Below, piece by piece: positions 1-12,617 of a stretch of 64,000 nt of DNA. The number at the start of each line of letters is the position of its first letter. Position 1 is the first letter of the stretch. The notes below the pieces were generated by a model. It was not told where the DNA came from and did no database searches. It saw only the letters and a list, made by a program, of their open reading frames with translations. The position numbers and the translations under genes are program-made. Origin of the DNA: Cololabis saira (taxonomy: Eukaryota > Chordata > Actinopteri > Beloniformes > Belonidae); contig NC_084591.1 of assembly GCF_033807715.1 (NCBI RefSeq), positions 25,851,090 through 25,915,089 of the forward strand. The letters are read 5' to 3'.

Positions 1-3000
1 GGAGTGGGGTCAGCATAAACAAACACCAGACATGATAGGATGAGAAAATAGAAATATTTAATACTATTTTAATAGAAGGTTATTGAAATAATCATGCTGT
101 TTTTTTGTACTAGATTAGGAATTTGTTGAAGTGACATTCCCTACAATGGAGCCGACTGGTTCTGTTGAATATGGTATTTTAAGGCTTTTATTGTAAAAAG
201 AATGTCAACTTTTTTTTTATCCAACTGGAGGGATTTCAATTAGACATGGTGAAGGATAGATTAAATGTGTCGTAAAAACTCGCCAGCCTAACTCACATAT
301 GAAGACAGTGATATGTGAAAAGGAAGCAGGTTTTGTTAGTGCAGCAGTCTAGATTTTGAGAGCTAAAGAGCTAAAGGTCTGCCTCTTATAAAGTTTCATA
401 TTAACGGCATGCCTGCACAGTAGAAGTAAATGAAGACTTGTGTCGTCATTCATGTCAGACGAATTGTTAAGTTTTAACAATTAGTCTCGATTAAACTGTT
501 CCATCTTTTCAGGTCAATAGAGTCAAATGGATAGAGAAAATATGTCTAGTATGTAGTATGTTTAGTTGGGTTTTCCTTTGTCTGAGCAGGTATCTTCTTC
601 TTAGGTGGCTAAAGCAAACTTCTAGTCATGTGACAACACGAGGAGAGCACGTAATTTCAATATTTAACAGCGATAAATACATTGTAAGTGAAAAACAGAT
701 GCTACGTTTAACATACACGGAAGTATTTCTAAAGAAGATGAAGCAATGTTTCAAAGGTTTCCACCAGAGTGCATCTTATCTTTGATGCATGGTTTATGGT
801 GCCACATTGCAACCACTAATGTGGCAGACAGAACTACGTTGTTGTTGGCAGTTAAACGTGTCTGTTGCTGTTTGTGTTGCTCAGTCATTACAGCACCAAA
901 CACTCGCTGGTGTTGCGGATTCTCTTCTGCATGGCTGTAGTTTGCGTTGCTGAGCTTCCTTTTGTTTACTTCTTTTATGTAGCTCAGACTTAGCAACAGG
1001 GCAAACAAAGACATATTTTATATGAAATGGAGCTGACAAATGTTGAGAAACAGTCATTTTTACAGATATTGGAGTAATCTATGTTTTTATGTTTGGCTTT
1101 AAAAAAAAAAGAGAGAAGTAGTATCGGGTTTAACAAAGAAGAATAACAACATCGTTATCAGCTACAATAATCACAACGCATAGCAGCACCATAAACCAGG
1201 CTTCAGATCTGCCCTCACAAAAGGTTTCTGTCAATAAAGCTACAGTTGATAATGTAGATTGTAATCTACATACCGTACATTTACCATTCTTTCAAAGATA
1301 TAAAGCCATGTTGGTACATGGTGTAAAACCTCCCAGTTTCTTAAGAAAAGACCAACAATTGTAAAAGTTTTGATTAATTGAATAAAATTTCAAATATATT
1401 ACAATAATATATATATATTACATTACGATATTACAATTTAAATTTAAAATTTTAATTTGTCCACTGTGACAAGCCCATGATTTGCATTAGAACAACTGCC
1501 ATGTCATAAAAGTAATATTGTCCAAGGACATTTTAAGTTTTCTACCTCGCTATCAGTTGTCATTGGTGTATGGTTAGGCGTAAAAAAATTATGTGATATT
1601 AATATATTAATATTTAAAAGGAAACATTTACGTCTCACAATTTTTGGTCCTTTGCTGTGACACTACTATGTTTTCGGCATATCAATAGATTTTCTTGAGA
1701 GACTGGACTGAAAATGAGGAAAAACAAATTTAAATTCAAGTCAAGTTCTAATAATGGGAGTTTGAATCCTCAAATATCTTTATACTTAACTTCTTGGGGT
1801 TTCATAAAACTGTGTCAAACACTAAGGGCAGAATAGTGATTCGAACGAGTGAAATTAGGAAAAAAAAAAAAAAAGAGTTTATTTCCAAAGTCTCTTCTTA
1901 GGCTGCCCTCAAGGTATCTGCTTCTCTTTGATGTTTGACTGCACCGTATTCCTGGTTAGTGGTAGAACAAAGGACCATGTGTTGCAGAGGTCTGGTGGAC
2001 TTAAGTGTGCAACACTTTGTTCTTAGGCCTCTGCAGTCAGCCTGGCAGCGCCAACGAAATCTGTACTATTTGTGCGGTAAACCACAGAAAAGAAGACTAT
2101 GAAACACATTAAATGACTTATCCGTCACTGCTGAAAATGGTTATACTTAATTCCTGGTAAAATAAAGATGGGTATTTCAATAAGCGCCCATTAAAATCTG
2201 GCACGCCTGATATTAATAAAGTGTCAGGGTGGTGCCATTACCACATACCACATACGACAGAAGTTTTATATATCAGCCAGGTCTGCAATCTAATGAAAGA
2301 AGAAAAAATTGAAAAAATGGTGTTAAATGTGAAAAGACTACTCTGATGGTAAAAAGAAAAGAACATAATCTCAATAAGTCTTGTATATATAGATTTTACA
2401 TTTGCAAATGGAGAGGAGAAATATGGCAATATCATTCTAAATCCTTGACCGACGGCTGATTTTTGAGTTCCTGGATTTACTCGGGTATGACAGATATCTA
2501 AGGGTTTAATAAAGAGAGATAGAAAGAAATCCATAATTAATTAAGTGGTATTTCTAAAAAATACCTAAAGAAAAATGATAACATGTAATGAATACATGTT
2601 CCACATCCACTTCAATCCTATTTGGGGTCAGAGGTGTGTGTGCTGGACACTGAAGCCTATCCCACCTGTCAGCCACCTGTCATCCACCTGTCATCCGCTG
2701 AGGGACAGGGACAGGTCACCAATCGACCTCCGACTCCCAACAACAATATCGCTGAAGAGCGGCACTTGTTTTTTTACTGACTGGTTCTCAATGACTCATC
2801 CACGCGATCACCTCCGCTCAATTAACAGCCCAGATCATCAGCAAAACCATCAAATCGACATGAAACCAAAGGCCTCTTCTCTCCATTCTTTACTTTGGCA
2901 CATTCAGTCCAACAGAAAGACCTGTATTCATTACAGTTGTGGAATACTTGTTGGTGGCATTTTGTAGGTAGAGCGAACAAAGCCGAGGGAGTGGACGCTG

Positions 3001-4530
3001 AGGCATCGGGCCCCCAAACCGCAGGACAAAAGGCCCAGAGGAGATGAGGCGAAGAGAAAAAGCACAAACAAAAGGCTTAGAGGAGTTCTTTATGGGTTGG
3101 TTGAAGGAGGCAGAGCCGGGGACTCCGGGGCCTGTGCCCTCGAACCAAAGCTCCACGTCTTGGTGAGCCACTAGAGTACGACCATGTGTGGTCCGTAATC
3201 ACACCAAGCAAGCAGAGGGAACCACGCCTCCCTCTGTGGAAGGATGGACACCCCTTGCTGATGCCCTCCAAAACCTGGTAAGAAAAGCTCAAGGAACAAA
3301 AGCAACCTCCCCCCCACAAACACTGTGAGATGGCCTTTGAAAAGGTCAAACAAGCATGCCTGCCGGGGGTGTGTGCTTCTTCAACGGAGGACAATAAATC
3401 TGACAGGTGCAGCAGGATGAAAAAGAAGAGGACAGAGCCAGACAAATGAGACGGATGGGTTTGAGACTGAAGGTGCATCTGAAAGAAATAGAGGACCCTC
3501 CTGAGAACAAACTGGCTCCCTGAGGGGAGTAAAACAAATAGTTATGCCATGCATTTTTAACTGGCATGTTTATTGACAATGCAAACAAGTAAAAGCCTGC
3601 TGAGTAAACACGGCAATGCTGCACTGGCAAACATTAACAGATAATAACGTAAGCAACGCTGTCTGCTGTTTGAGTTGTTTCATTTACAGCGATGCCTGAC
3701 ACACTACCATCCTTAAAGTTATTTCACAGATATGTCAATGTTTCCAGCCTCGCGAATTCACGCAGAAACACTTGTCATAACACAAAAACAAAGCTGTGAC
3801 TCATCTTTCTGTTTATTCTTGGTTCTTCATCAAAACTGAGCGCCGCAGCCCTCGGGGGCAGGAAACAGATGGAACCATATCCTTCATCTGATCAAAAAAC
3901 CGGAGGGGCAGTTCCGGTACCTCAGCGCCTCATCTGCTGATCTTTGTGCTGTTTTCGGGTCAGTCGCCAAAAGCGGGAAGTGAACTGGGAACATCTTTTT
4001 CTCAGGAAACCTTTCCTTAAGGAATTAAGGTCAAGCCAGTCGAGCAGCTGACCTCCCAAGTGCTCAGGATCAGGGAGGAAATGAAGGAAGAATGAATGGT
4101 CACTTGCGTCACTTTCCATCTCCTTCTGCCCCGCCTTTGTTTACCAGGTCTTTTACAAAAGAGGCTTTGGAGTTCCATTATCTGTGGCTAACAGATGAGA
4201 CAAGAGCTCGGAGAGTAAAAGGCCGGTGATTCCACCATGAGACATTACAGGCTGTGCCCTGGATGGCTGACAGGCCATATTTCACAACTGTCACTTCGCA
4301 TCCATCAGCCCTGGGCCCGATTAGGAAATGAAGATGCACACTTCAAGCAACACTCAACAGCTTGTTGGAGGTTGTGATAAATGCCTGGAAGTGGCCTGGA
4401 TGAGCCCAAGAAGCTTAACAGTCCTCTCACTCCCATACAGGGAGCCATTTAAATTAAGCTAAAATACAAAGATGGATGCCTTTTGCTCTTGAATCTAGCA
4501 ATGTGCTTCAATGTTTTAAAAATGTTACAA
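1..4530. other. TMTC2 intron 1, distal part; no gene seen
   Basis: AT-rich non-coding DNA. No reading frame resembles a known protein and no exon with plausible splice sites and familiar protein content was found on either strand. It holds a short poly-A run (about 1860-1874), scattered AT-rich stretches (about 1380-1460) and one faint repeat relic near 2600. It is assigned to TMTC2 intron 1 only because the recognised first exon lies at 33 kb on the minus strand and no later exon has been met; that assignment is inference. Confidence 0.5.
2600..2735 (-). repeat. Possible degraded SINE-like repeat relic
   Basis: The order of short blocks (a ccacatcca start, ...ggggtcag..., ...gctgga...agcctatccca..., then ...gacaggtcaccaatcgacc) follows the order seen in the better copies at 11794 and 37215. 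It is heavily diverged and may be chance similarity. Confidence 0.3.
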
Positions 4531-4786
4531 GGTGCAGAAGTATTTTCAAGGATTTGTCTTTATACGCCACCACAATGGATTTTTTAATTTTTTAATTTTA
4601 TTTTTTGGGTGAGGGTTCAAGATGTGATCGGATCATATTTGTAAAATGAAATGCATGAAAAGAAATTCATTTGGAGATGTGGTCCCTTCCCTCATTACTT
4701 CAAGACAAATGAAGCAAATAAAAGGGCTGGAGTTGATATCCGGTACTGAGATGGCATTTGGTATCCGCTTGACTGGCGTCACCAAT

Positions 4787-5900
4787 ATGAAGTCCAGAGA
4801 GATCTCAATGAGAGCAAAGGAAATCCTCCTACAACAACAACTTCACAGATCTGTCAGAGATATAGTCAAATATTTAGATGTGGGCAAATCAGAAGCTTGG
4901 ACAGACCTGAATACACAATATGTCATCCTTAGTGAAGAAAATCCCTTCACAACATGAAAAAAGTTAGGAATAATCAGGAGAGAGAAGGTGTACTACTGTA
5001 TGTTGATATCTACAATTAAGAGATGCCTTCATGATCGTAAAAACAGATGGTTTTACAACAAGTGCAAACAAACCACTGTTAGCATTCAAGAACAGAGAAG
5101 GCAGATTAGACTTTGATGGAAAACATCTGAAAAGGCCTCCCATTTTCTGCAATCAGATTTTTTTTGGACAGAAAAAATTAAAATAATCTATGAGAATGAT
5201 GTGAAGAGAACAGTATGGGGAATGAAGGGAATAGCATGTGTCAAACATGGTGGAGGTATCATTATGGTCAGGCTGTATAGCTCCCAATGGAACAGGATCG
5301 TTATTTCACTTTTTTATGATATGACTGCTGACAGTAGCAACATTAATTCTGTTAAAGGAGCTTGAGGCTCCTTTTAAGAAATGAGACTCTCTAGCACCAC
5401 CCTTCACCACGACGGCCGTTGGGGGTACTGCAGCCAACAGTGAAGCCGGCACGGGAGAACGGGGAGAACGCACATGCAGCGTCATGTGACGTCACATCCG
5501 CAGCCCAGCGCGGGAAATTCGGGACCGAATTGCAGCACATTTTGCAGCACACAGCCTGTTCAAGGCAACAGAGAGATACACTAGAGGGCTCATTCTTTTG
5601 GGTTTGGAACGCTTCATCTGACATTATTACTAGAAAACTTAAAATGTATACGGATTTTTTTCATAAATCTTGCCACAATCCGGCCTCAAGCTCCTTTAAG
5701 TATATTACCACATGCTCTGCTACATATCTGATAACATTACGGCAAAATCAACTCAAGACCTTTTTTCAGGCAAAGAAACAGAATATTCTTCATGGTCAAG
5801 ACAGCTGTCAGATCTCAACCCAGTGGAGCAGATTCTCCGTTAGTTAGAGACAAACTGAAAGCTGAAAGACCCACAAAGTAGTAACTGAAGATTACTGCAG
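4787..5900 (+). pseudogene. Tc1-like transposase remnant
   Basis: Broken coding sequence of a Tc1/mariner transposase, the DDE enzyme that cuts at the terminal repeats. The N-terminal part (from MKSREIS, about 4787) looks like the helix-turn-helix DNA-binding region. Around 5170-5265 come WTEKIKIIYENDVKRTVWG and then VKHGGGIIM, the conserved HGGG block; the usual acidic WSDET motif is degraded. After the inserted MITE, DLNPVEQ (about 5811-5831) matches the DLNPIE block carrying the third catalytic acid. Stops and frameshifts separate these blocks and the middle catalytic aspartate region cannot be made out. It cannot encode a working enzyme. Confidence 0.72.
5352..5699 (-). mobile_element. 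TTAA-target MITE, copy 1 (Kolobok-like)
   Basis: Non-autonomous DNA transposon of 348 bp including its TTAA target copies (5352-5355 and 5696-5699). Terminal inverted repeats are AGGAGCTTGAGGC on the left and its exact complement on the right. A TTAA target with purine-starting ends fits Kolobok; piggyBac also uses TTAA but its ends usually start with C, so the superfamily call is inference. The interior is much more GC-rich than the surroundings and contains TGACGTCA (5487-5494) and GCGGGAAA (5510-5517). It lies inside the Tc1 relic and so is younger. Two more copies are at 39866 and 42616, in the opposite orientation. Confidence 0.85.
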
Positions 5901-6092
5901 TGAAAGCCTGGCAAAGCATCTACAGAGAGGGAATTCCCTGTAGATACTTGGTGATGTCCATGGTGATGTCCACGGGCTCCAGACTTCAGGCAGTTTCATA
6001 TTGCTGCAAAGGAGTTTCATCCAAGTATTAAAAATGATGGATGCATTTACAATTATGTCACTTTGTCCAAATACTTCTGATCCCCTAAAAAT

Positions 6093-9000
6093 TGAAGCAG
6101 CTTTCTAAAATGATTCCACTTCATAAATAGCATTTTTTTTTTCAGATGCACCTTCAGTCTCATTTTTCTGGGCAAAATATTTAATTAGAGATGAACATTT
6201 ACACCTCCATGGCATCTAAACTGTTATATTTTGTGCAAAGGCAAACTCATTGTTCAAATACCTCTGGATCTCACCACTGCAGATGTCAGTGTTACATTTA
6301 GTAACAGTAAGTTTGGCTTTTCTCCTACTAGCGTATAAGCAGCAAAACAAAGGAATCCAATGATATATTTGCACTACACTCCAAAAATGACCAACGGCCC
6401 ATTCATTTCTAATGGAGCGCGAAGAGATCGGGGAAAGCCAAGCAAATGAAAGAACCCTGCAGGCTGAGAAAAGGAAACATGTCTGGACCGTTTCTTCATG
6501 CCAGCCAATTCAAAGGGAGAAAAAAGAGAAAACAGCTACTACAACACAATGGCTGATATCATTCATACATTACTTTACAAAAGTCAACCAATAGCAAGAT
6601 AAGGTAAATAAAATGGTGAGCAAATATTTACTGAAAAATTGATTACACATTTAAAGTATAGTTCTTGTGAATTTGCAATAAATATACAGAATTTTGTCAA
6701 TTTTGTGAGAAAATTAGGCTCAAATAGTATAACATAGACTAACCCTTACATATAGGGTGTGTTGGAGTAAATAAAACGCACAGCTGTGTACAGCAAATCA
6801 TTGGTTAAATTTACACACAGCAGTCTCCGAAGGTCTTTTGAGGTGTTTTAGCTGCTGATGTCAGGCATCACAGAAGGTAAGACAACAATTTTTCAGAAGA
6901 AATCTGAGGATGCAAATCTGACTATTCCAAAGAAATGTGAGTTTGATGCTCCTGAACAGAGAAGCTGTGGAAAAATGCAGCAATGACCACATGGTTCCAC
7001 ACTTCACACTTGATCATTTGCCACAATCAGTGACTGGAACATACTTAAGTGTTGTGAGAAGGAACAGCATTACAAAGGTAGTAAAAACGTGTCTGTCCCA
7101 ACAATTTTCAGCCCTGGACATGATTTAAAGAAAAGCTGAGAAAAATAGGTTCACAGGATATGTAATAAAAATTCAAATGAGTGGTAGGAATCGTCACATT
7201 TTTGCATTTTTCATACAGTTGCAAATTTTGTCCAACATGAACGTGCTGATTCTCAACGATAATACATCCTACATATGCATTATATTTCCTCATGTGCAAT
7301 CCTTTCCTACATTTTTGAAGGAACATCTGGCTCACATTGTGAACCCTCTGTAAAAGTTGAGGTGATGAAAGGGAAAACGATAAGACCATCAACAGAACAT
7401 CTGGAGGGAAAAACATATCACTGACAGCTTATTGGCTTCATCAAATAAATTGCATGCTGACTGATCAATGGCAGGGACACAATCTGATTAACTAATATGA
7501 CAACATTTAAAAAATGAAAATATGTCAATGAAAAGGCAGCAAATAAAAGCTGTGCAACACTGTTGAGTGTGTGGTTATCCATGACAAGGATCTAGTCTTA
7601 AAATGAGTCAGAAACCACACGTACAACACAAAAAACTACCAAGATGTCCTTTCTGTGCTGAAAATAATTGTTTTCCCTGCAAGTTATATATAAACCACCA
7701 CAATATCACACATCATTTTTAGGCCATACGTGGACAATAAACAAACATCTTAGAGTTTGTCCAAACAAGGAATAGGCTAATTTCTAAATGTCTGGAGATG
7801 TCTGAGGAAGAACAATACAGTTATCAAAGCCAAGAAGATTTTACTGTGTCTGTTTCCAGTCGCTCAGGCTCTGCGGTAACCTTTACCGCTCCAAATCCTT
7901 CGTCCTACTTCTCCCTTGACTGTTTGAAATAGCCTGGGAAATACCATGTCACGCCATCAAGACAGGAGCTTGTACACAAACAAGTCAGGCCTGACTATGT
8001 TGAAAGTAATAGTTCTAACAGTTTCTCTCAAGACAAGGTGACATGTTCATCTTTATTCCATCCTCTCCACTCACTCTACTCCCACTTCACTGTCAGATGA
8101 AGACACAACATCCAGATATAAACTAAAATAAGAGATCAAAGCTGTTTGAAAAGAGCTGGCCAGAAATGCCTGCGCTGCTCCGTGTATATTTGAAACAAAC
8201 CGTCATTATCGGTATGTGCAACTGAATATAATTGGCTGAGAAGCCCTGCACACGTACATTTTTCATCTTGCAACACCTCTATCTGTATTTCATGCATAAC
8301 CCTCAAACATATGCAGGATATTAGAAAAAAGTAAATAAATCAAGACTAAATCACCCAGAGTGCTGCTTTTGGATGTTTCCTGCGCACTGGGGAGTCATTT
8401 GTTATTGCAGGTGGCTCCTTACAGGCCGAGTGTTCCTTCTCAAGTGTCCCAAATAAAGAAAACAAAAGGCTTTCGCATTGGTCAGAATTGGCTAGAATTG
8501 CAGCACTTTCTGTCAAAGCCCCACTCATGAGAGAAAGTGTAGCATTGGATGATGAAATAACTTGAAAAACAACATTTTTCCAGTCATTCAAACATCAACC
8601 TGATGCTGAGGTTTATGTGGTAAACACTTTCAAATTCTCCGAATTGGATTATTCCATTTCTAACATAATCCCTCTAGTGCCTAAAGGAAGGGATTTGTGG
8701 GTCAAGCCGCAGGGAGGGGGCTCCAAACATGTCCACGTACGGAGGAGGGAGCCACGACGCTTCAATGAGAGAAGGAGGTGAAGCCTCCATGGGTCTTCTT
8801 GCCCCCCCACTTCCCCCCACCTGCACACCCACACAGACAGACGCTCAGACACATGCATGCATCCCGCCTCCGACAAACCAGGAACAAACCATAATGGCAC
8901 AGTGACCTACAAACCACAGCCTTATGGGAATTATTCACAAGCTTTCAGATCCGATTCCATTAAAAAGTCCTCCGCAAGCAGCAGTGGAAGAGACAGGAGG

Positions 9001-11793
9001 TGGGGGAAGTGAGCCCACCCCACCCCACCCCACCCGGAGCCCACGCATTCTAGCAAACCATCACTTAACAAGCTCCACATAAAACAATAGACATGCTGTT
9101 GTCATGCTTAGCATATGTTTTCGCTTGTGATGTCCTGCATTGGTCCATCAACAGAATGATTGTACGCAGCTGTATAAATGAATATGAAAAAGGAGGACAG
9201 GGAATTTGTTGGCAGCGTAAATGCTGTTTAAGAGGACAGCATTTGCAGAACATCGCTTTTTATTCCCCTCATCCCAGCAAAGATGCTAATGCAAACAAAC
9301 ATGCTGTCATTCTTACAAAACCCCTCCAATGTTTAACTCCCAAAGCTTCTATAATATTCTTCTTATGGCTGAATTAACATGATTTTTATTACGATAACAG
9401 ACCAGTGCGGTTCAACTAATTAACCTAAGTGAACCAAATTAATTCTTGTGAAATGCAGTGTGATTACAGGAAAGGATTTTTCTAATAAAAAAAGTGCAAA
9501 TCCAGACTAAAAGCAAGTTGAAGTCATAATTACTTTGAGATGTATAAAGTATGGAAATAAAAAAAAGAAAAAAAAGAAAAGGACAGCTTGAACTTCCTTG
9601 TCTTAGATTCCAAACCTGGGAAAGCTCAAAACAAAAGGACGTTCACTCATTTTAAATACGGGGACAGGGTTAAGTGACCCTCCTAAGTTTCAAGTCAACA
9701 TTTATGGGACTAAAAATGAGGGTTTGCTAATGTCCTGCATCGCCTCATATTGTTTTAATTCAGTCGACGGTCTCGCTGGCACTTCTGAAGGCCTGCAGTG
9801 ATCATGCAATTGATCTGTTGGGAAAACAAAAACAATCTCGAGCGCAATCAAATAAACTGTAACGGGCAACTGGGTGTAATGAACAATCGCACCAATTCTT
9901 TCCTTTTCAGCCGTATAAATTGTGTTTTTATAAGCCCTTTAAACCGGGGTGAAGGAAACCCGTTTTATCCAAATTCACAGTCGATTCACAAGGAATGTTA
10001 AACCAGACAATAAACTGGGGCTACATTTCATCCAACATTCCACGCAAGAGCTACGGACAAGAAGTGGAGTACACCCTGACCAGATAATGTCCAGTATGAA
10101 ATTACACGGAAACTGAAAATGCTTGTCGCTGGATTGTGGGAGTACCTGGAAAAGTACAGACTCCACAGAGAAAAGTCCCACCTGACCAGCAGGTTTGAGT
10201 CCAAAACTGCAGGTGTGAGGTGACGGTTGTAACCGCTGAGACACAATGTTTACACTACAACCTTTCAAGGTTTCCTTTATTACCGAAGCTCCTACAGTAT
10301 AATGCAGATTACGGAGCGAAGCCAAAACTCCATCCAGGAAATATTGTGTTTATAGTTCAGCTTTTGAACAGGATGGAGAAAGTAGTGCTACTGTTATTGG
10401 AAAATAAATTTGATAAAAGTCTTCCCTCACAGCAACTAAACACTAATGGCCTAATTCCTCTTGTTCTCAGCGCTCTGACGGACCACCTGTTTGACATGAT
10501 GCTCATTAGGATTGTGAGTGTGAGGCCACAACGGGACTGTTCAAACACTCAAGACACATCCTGAAGGAATACGGCTGTAAAACAAATGCTAAATCACTGC
10601 CAAATCGCTCCGATGTGCTCGTATAAAGTATGTACAAGCGTTAACTCACTCACACACACACACTCATACAGAAGACAGCCAAAAAAAAATAAACAAATTT
10701 TTACATCTCAACTGTTTTCCAATGAATGCAGAGGCAGCTGCTATTACCAGACCTTCCAGGCGCTTCATCCAGCAGGTTCGGCTTTGATTTCATATCCAGG
10801 TGGCTCCAGCACGCCAAGTTACTGGTGAAAACAGATGATCTCGCCCGGGAGAGACAAATAACTTCCCTCAGCAAACAATTACCATCGTTTAGATTTTTCT
10901 CATCTTCCACAAATAATGTTAGACTATGAAGTTGATCCAGATATTTTCCTTAAAAAATATATATATATATATAATTCTTCGACACTAAGCTTTAATACAA
11001 CAACTTATATGCAGTCCTATATCCATATGCCATAGGCGTTATTACTAGTGGTTTCCCCAATAAATCATTGGTATAATCTGGCTGCATTAAAATAGGCCAC
11101 ATTTCAGAGAGGTAATCACCGTACAGAAAAATATCTGTTTCAGCATAACTGTGAGGATCACTCACCATGCTGATTATTACAAAAAAAAACATTTAATTGA
11201 CCTCATCTTGAATATGCAGGTGGTTAATGAGCCTCTGCCATTTCTCTACATCCTTGTACACCATGTTTCTTTTAGCAAATGTTGAGAAGCAGAATCGCCT
11301 CAACCTGATTGCCGACTCTCCCAGAAGCTGTTTGGAGTTTCGGGTTGCACTGTTCTACGCTGGAAGTTTTTTCCAGGAGTAATGAGAATCTGTGCCAGCT
11401 GAGAAAAATGCGAAGCACACTCAGCAGGGCCCTAGGGCAGACAAAACAGCATAAAGTATTAAGGTGACTTAAATGGAAAGAAATTCACTGTGTCAACCCA
11501 ATTTCCCTGAGAAGGAGCAAGGAAGCGGTAATCATAAGAATAACACGTTGATAGATAAGGTACATTTATTTTGCTACTGCTTTTGTGATCACAGCCAAAT
11601 CCTTAAAGGGTGGAGAAACCCGTGATCTTCTGATACACATATGTGGAAATGCAATGCCTCTGAAGGAATGACCTGTTTAAATACATTTATTTTGGCCAAA
11701 TAAATAATTATTTGGCCAAAAGAAAAATTTTGTCACACATTTTGATTTTTTTTTTTTCTATCCAACTTGTCCAGAGACAACTCAAATTTTCCA
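6093..11793. other. TMTC2 intron 1; no gene seen
   Basis: Non-coding DNA with short AT and purine-rich runs (for example (TA)n at about 10957-10973). The stretch 6740-7150 looks like it could be an old DNA-transposon relic, but I cannot name a family or find ends. No protein-like frame on either strand resembles a known family. Confidence 0.5.
9013..9035. repeat. Short CCCCA tandem repeat
   Basis: About four to five tandem copies of CCCCA/CACCC in a locally GC-rich pocket within otherwise AT-rich intron. Confidence 0.85.
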
Positions 11794-12617
11794 TGCATCC
11801 ATCCATCCATTTTCTATACCCGCTTTATCCTTTGCAGGGTCACAGGCTCTGCTGGAGCCTATCCCAGCCAGTTTCAGGCGAAAGGCAGGGGTTCATCCTA
11901 GACAGGTGACCAGTCTAGCGCAAGGCCACATAGATATACAGACAACCAGACACACTCACACTAGGGCTGGGCTATATGGACCAAAAGTCATATCTCGATA
12001 TTTTCTAGCTGAATGCCGATACTCGATATATATCGATATTTTTTCTGTGCCATAATTGGGGTTTCCCCCAAAGCATTATAGCATAGCATCTCTGTTAGCT
12101 TCATTTTTTTCTGAGGCAAACCCTTAAAAAAACAGTCAGTTTTAATACAATGCCTCGTGCCAAATGTCACACAGGTACCTTTATTAACAGAGGTCTGCAC
12201 AATATCAAAATGTATAAAACAAATGAAATAAAAATAAACTGCCTGCATATATAGAATAAAAATGCTTCTTGAATAAAATAAAACAAATATCCCTTTCCTG
12301 CATAACAATTAAATTAAAATACACTGTGCAATTAATACAATGTAGACAGTAACAGGCAGACTTTTCCACTGAGGTTGAAAGTTGTGCAAATAACAAAACA
12401 TTTGTGCAAATCTCAAATAAGACATTCAAGTCAATTTGTCCCAAAATAAGTTATATCAAAATCATATAAAAAAAAATCTCGATATATCGCCCAGCCCTAA
12501 CTCACACCTACGGGCAATTTCTAATCATTAATTTACCTACTATTCATGTTTTTGGATTGTGGGAGGAAGCCGGAGTACCCGGAGGGAACCCACGCAAGCA
12601 CGGAGAGAACATGCAAC
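11794..12617 (-). repeat. SINE-like dispersed teleost repeat, split by a hAT element
   Basis: Starts with a (CCAT)n tail at 11794, runs through ...tttgcagggtcacag... and ...gagcctatcccagcc..., is broken at 11962-12499, and resumes with ...ggattgtgggaggaagccgg... to about 12617. It is the reverse orientation of the copies at 37727 and 50128, whose left ends carry a tRNA-like head. This copy stops before that head, so it is 5'-truncated. The family is very common in fish genomes; I do not assign a database name. Confidence 0.75.
11962..12499. mobile_element. hAT-type non-autonomous transposon
   Basis: 538-bp insertion with inverted ends TAGGGCTGGGC... and ...GCCCAGCCCTA, flanked by a perfect 8-bp target duplication ACTCACAC (11954-11961 and 12500-12507). 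An 8-bp duplication and such ends are diagnostic of hAT elements. Subterminal regions carry repeated TCGATAT-like motifs on both sides, typical of transposase-binding arrays. There is no transposase frame, so it must have been moved by an enzyme made elsewhere. It sits inside the SINE-like repeat at 11794-12617 and is younger than it. Confidence 0.9.

Larger units (their letters stand above)
4533..6092 (+). mobile_element. Tc1/mariner DNA transposon, dead, interrupted by a MITE
   Basis: The ends are weak inverted repeats: cagaagtatttt near 4534 matches, inverted, the ...aaatacttctgatcccc at about 6070-6085. Between them lies a broken Tc1-type transposase, described separately. Without the 348-bp MITE at 5352-5699 the element is about 1.2 kb, a normal Tc1 size. 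Tc1 transposons move by cut-and-paste into TA sites using one DDE transposase. This copy has lost its frame and sharp ends, so it is an old fossil within the inferred TMTC2 intron 1. The exact ends are uncertain by tens of bases. Confidence 0.75.

Noticed and set aside
5391..5624. A 77-codon Cys-rich frame in MITE copy 1 that is also open in copy 3 once the hAT is removed
   Set aside because: Between copies 1 and 3 I count about six amino-acid-changing differences and about one silent one, and copy 2 is frameshifted. That is not purifying selection; the frame persists because the DNA is similar.
6740..7150. Possible DNA-transposon relic
   Set aside because: Some phrases feel familiar (cagtgactggaacatac, ctgtcccaacaatttt) but no ends, target duplication or protein blocks could be found.
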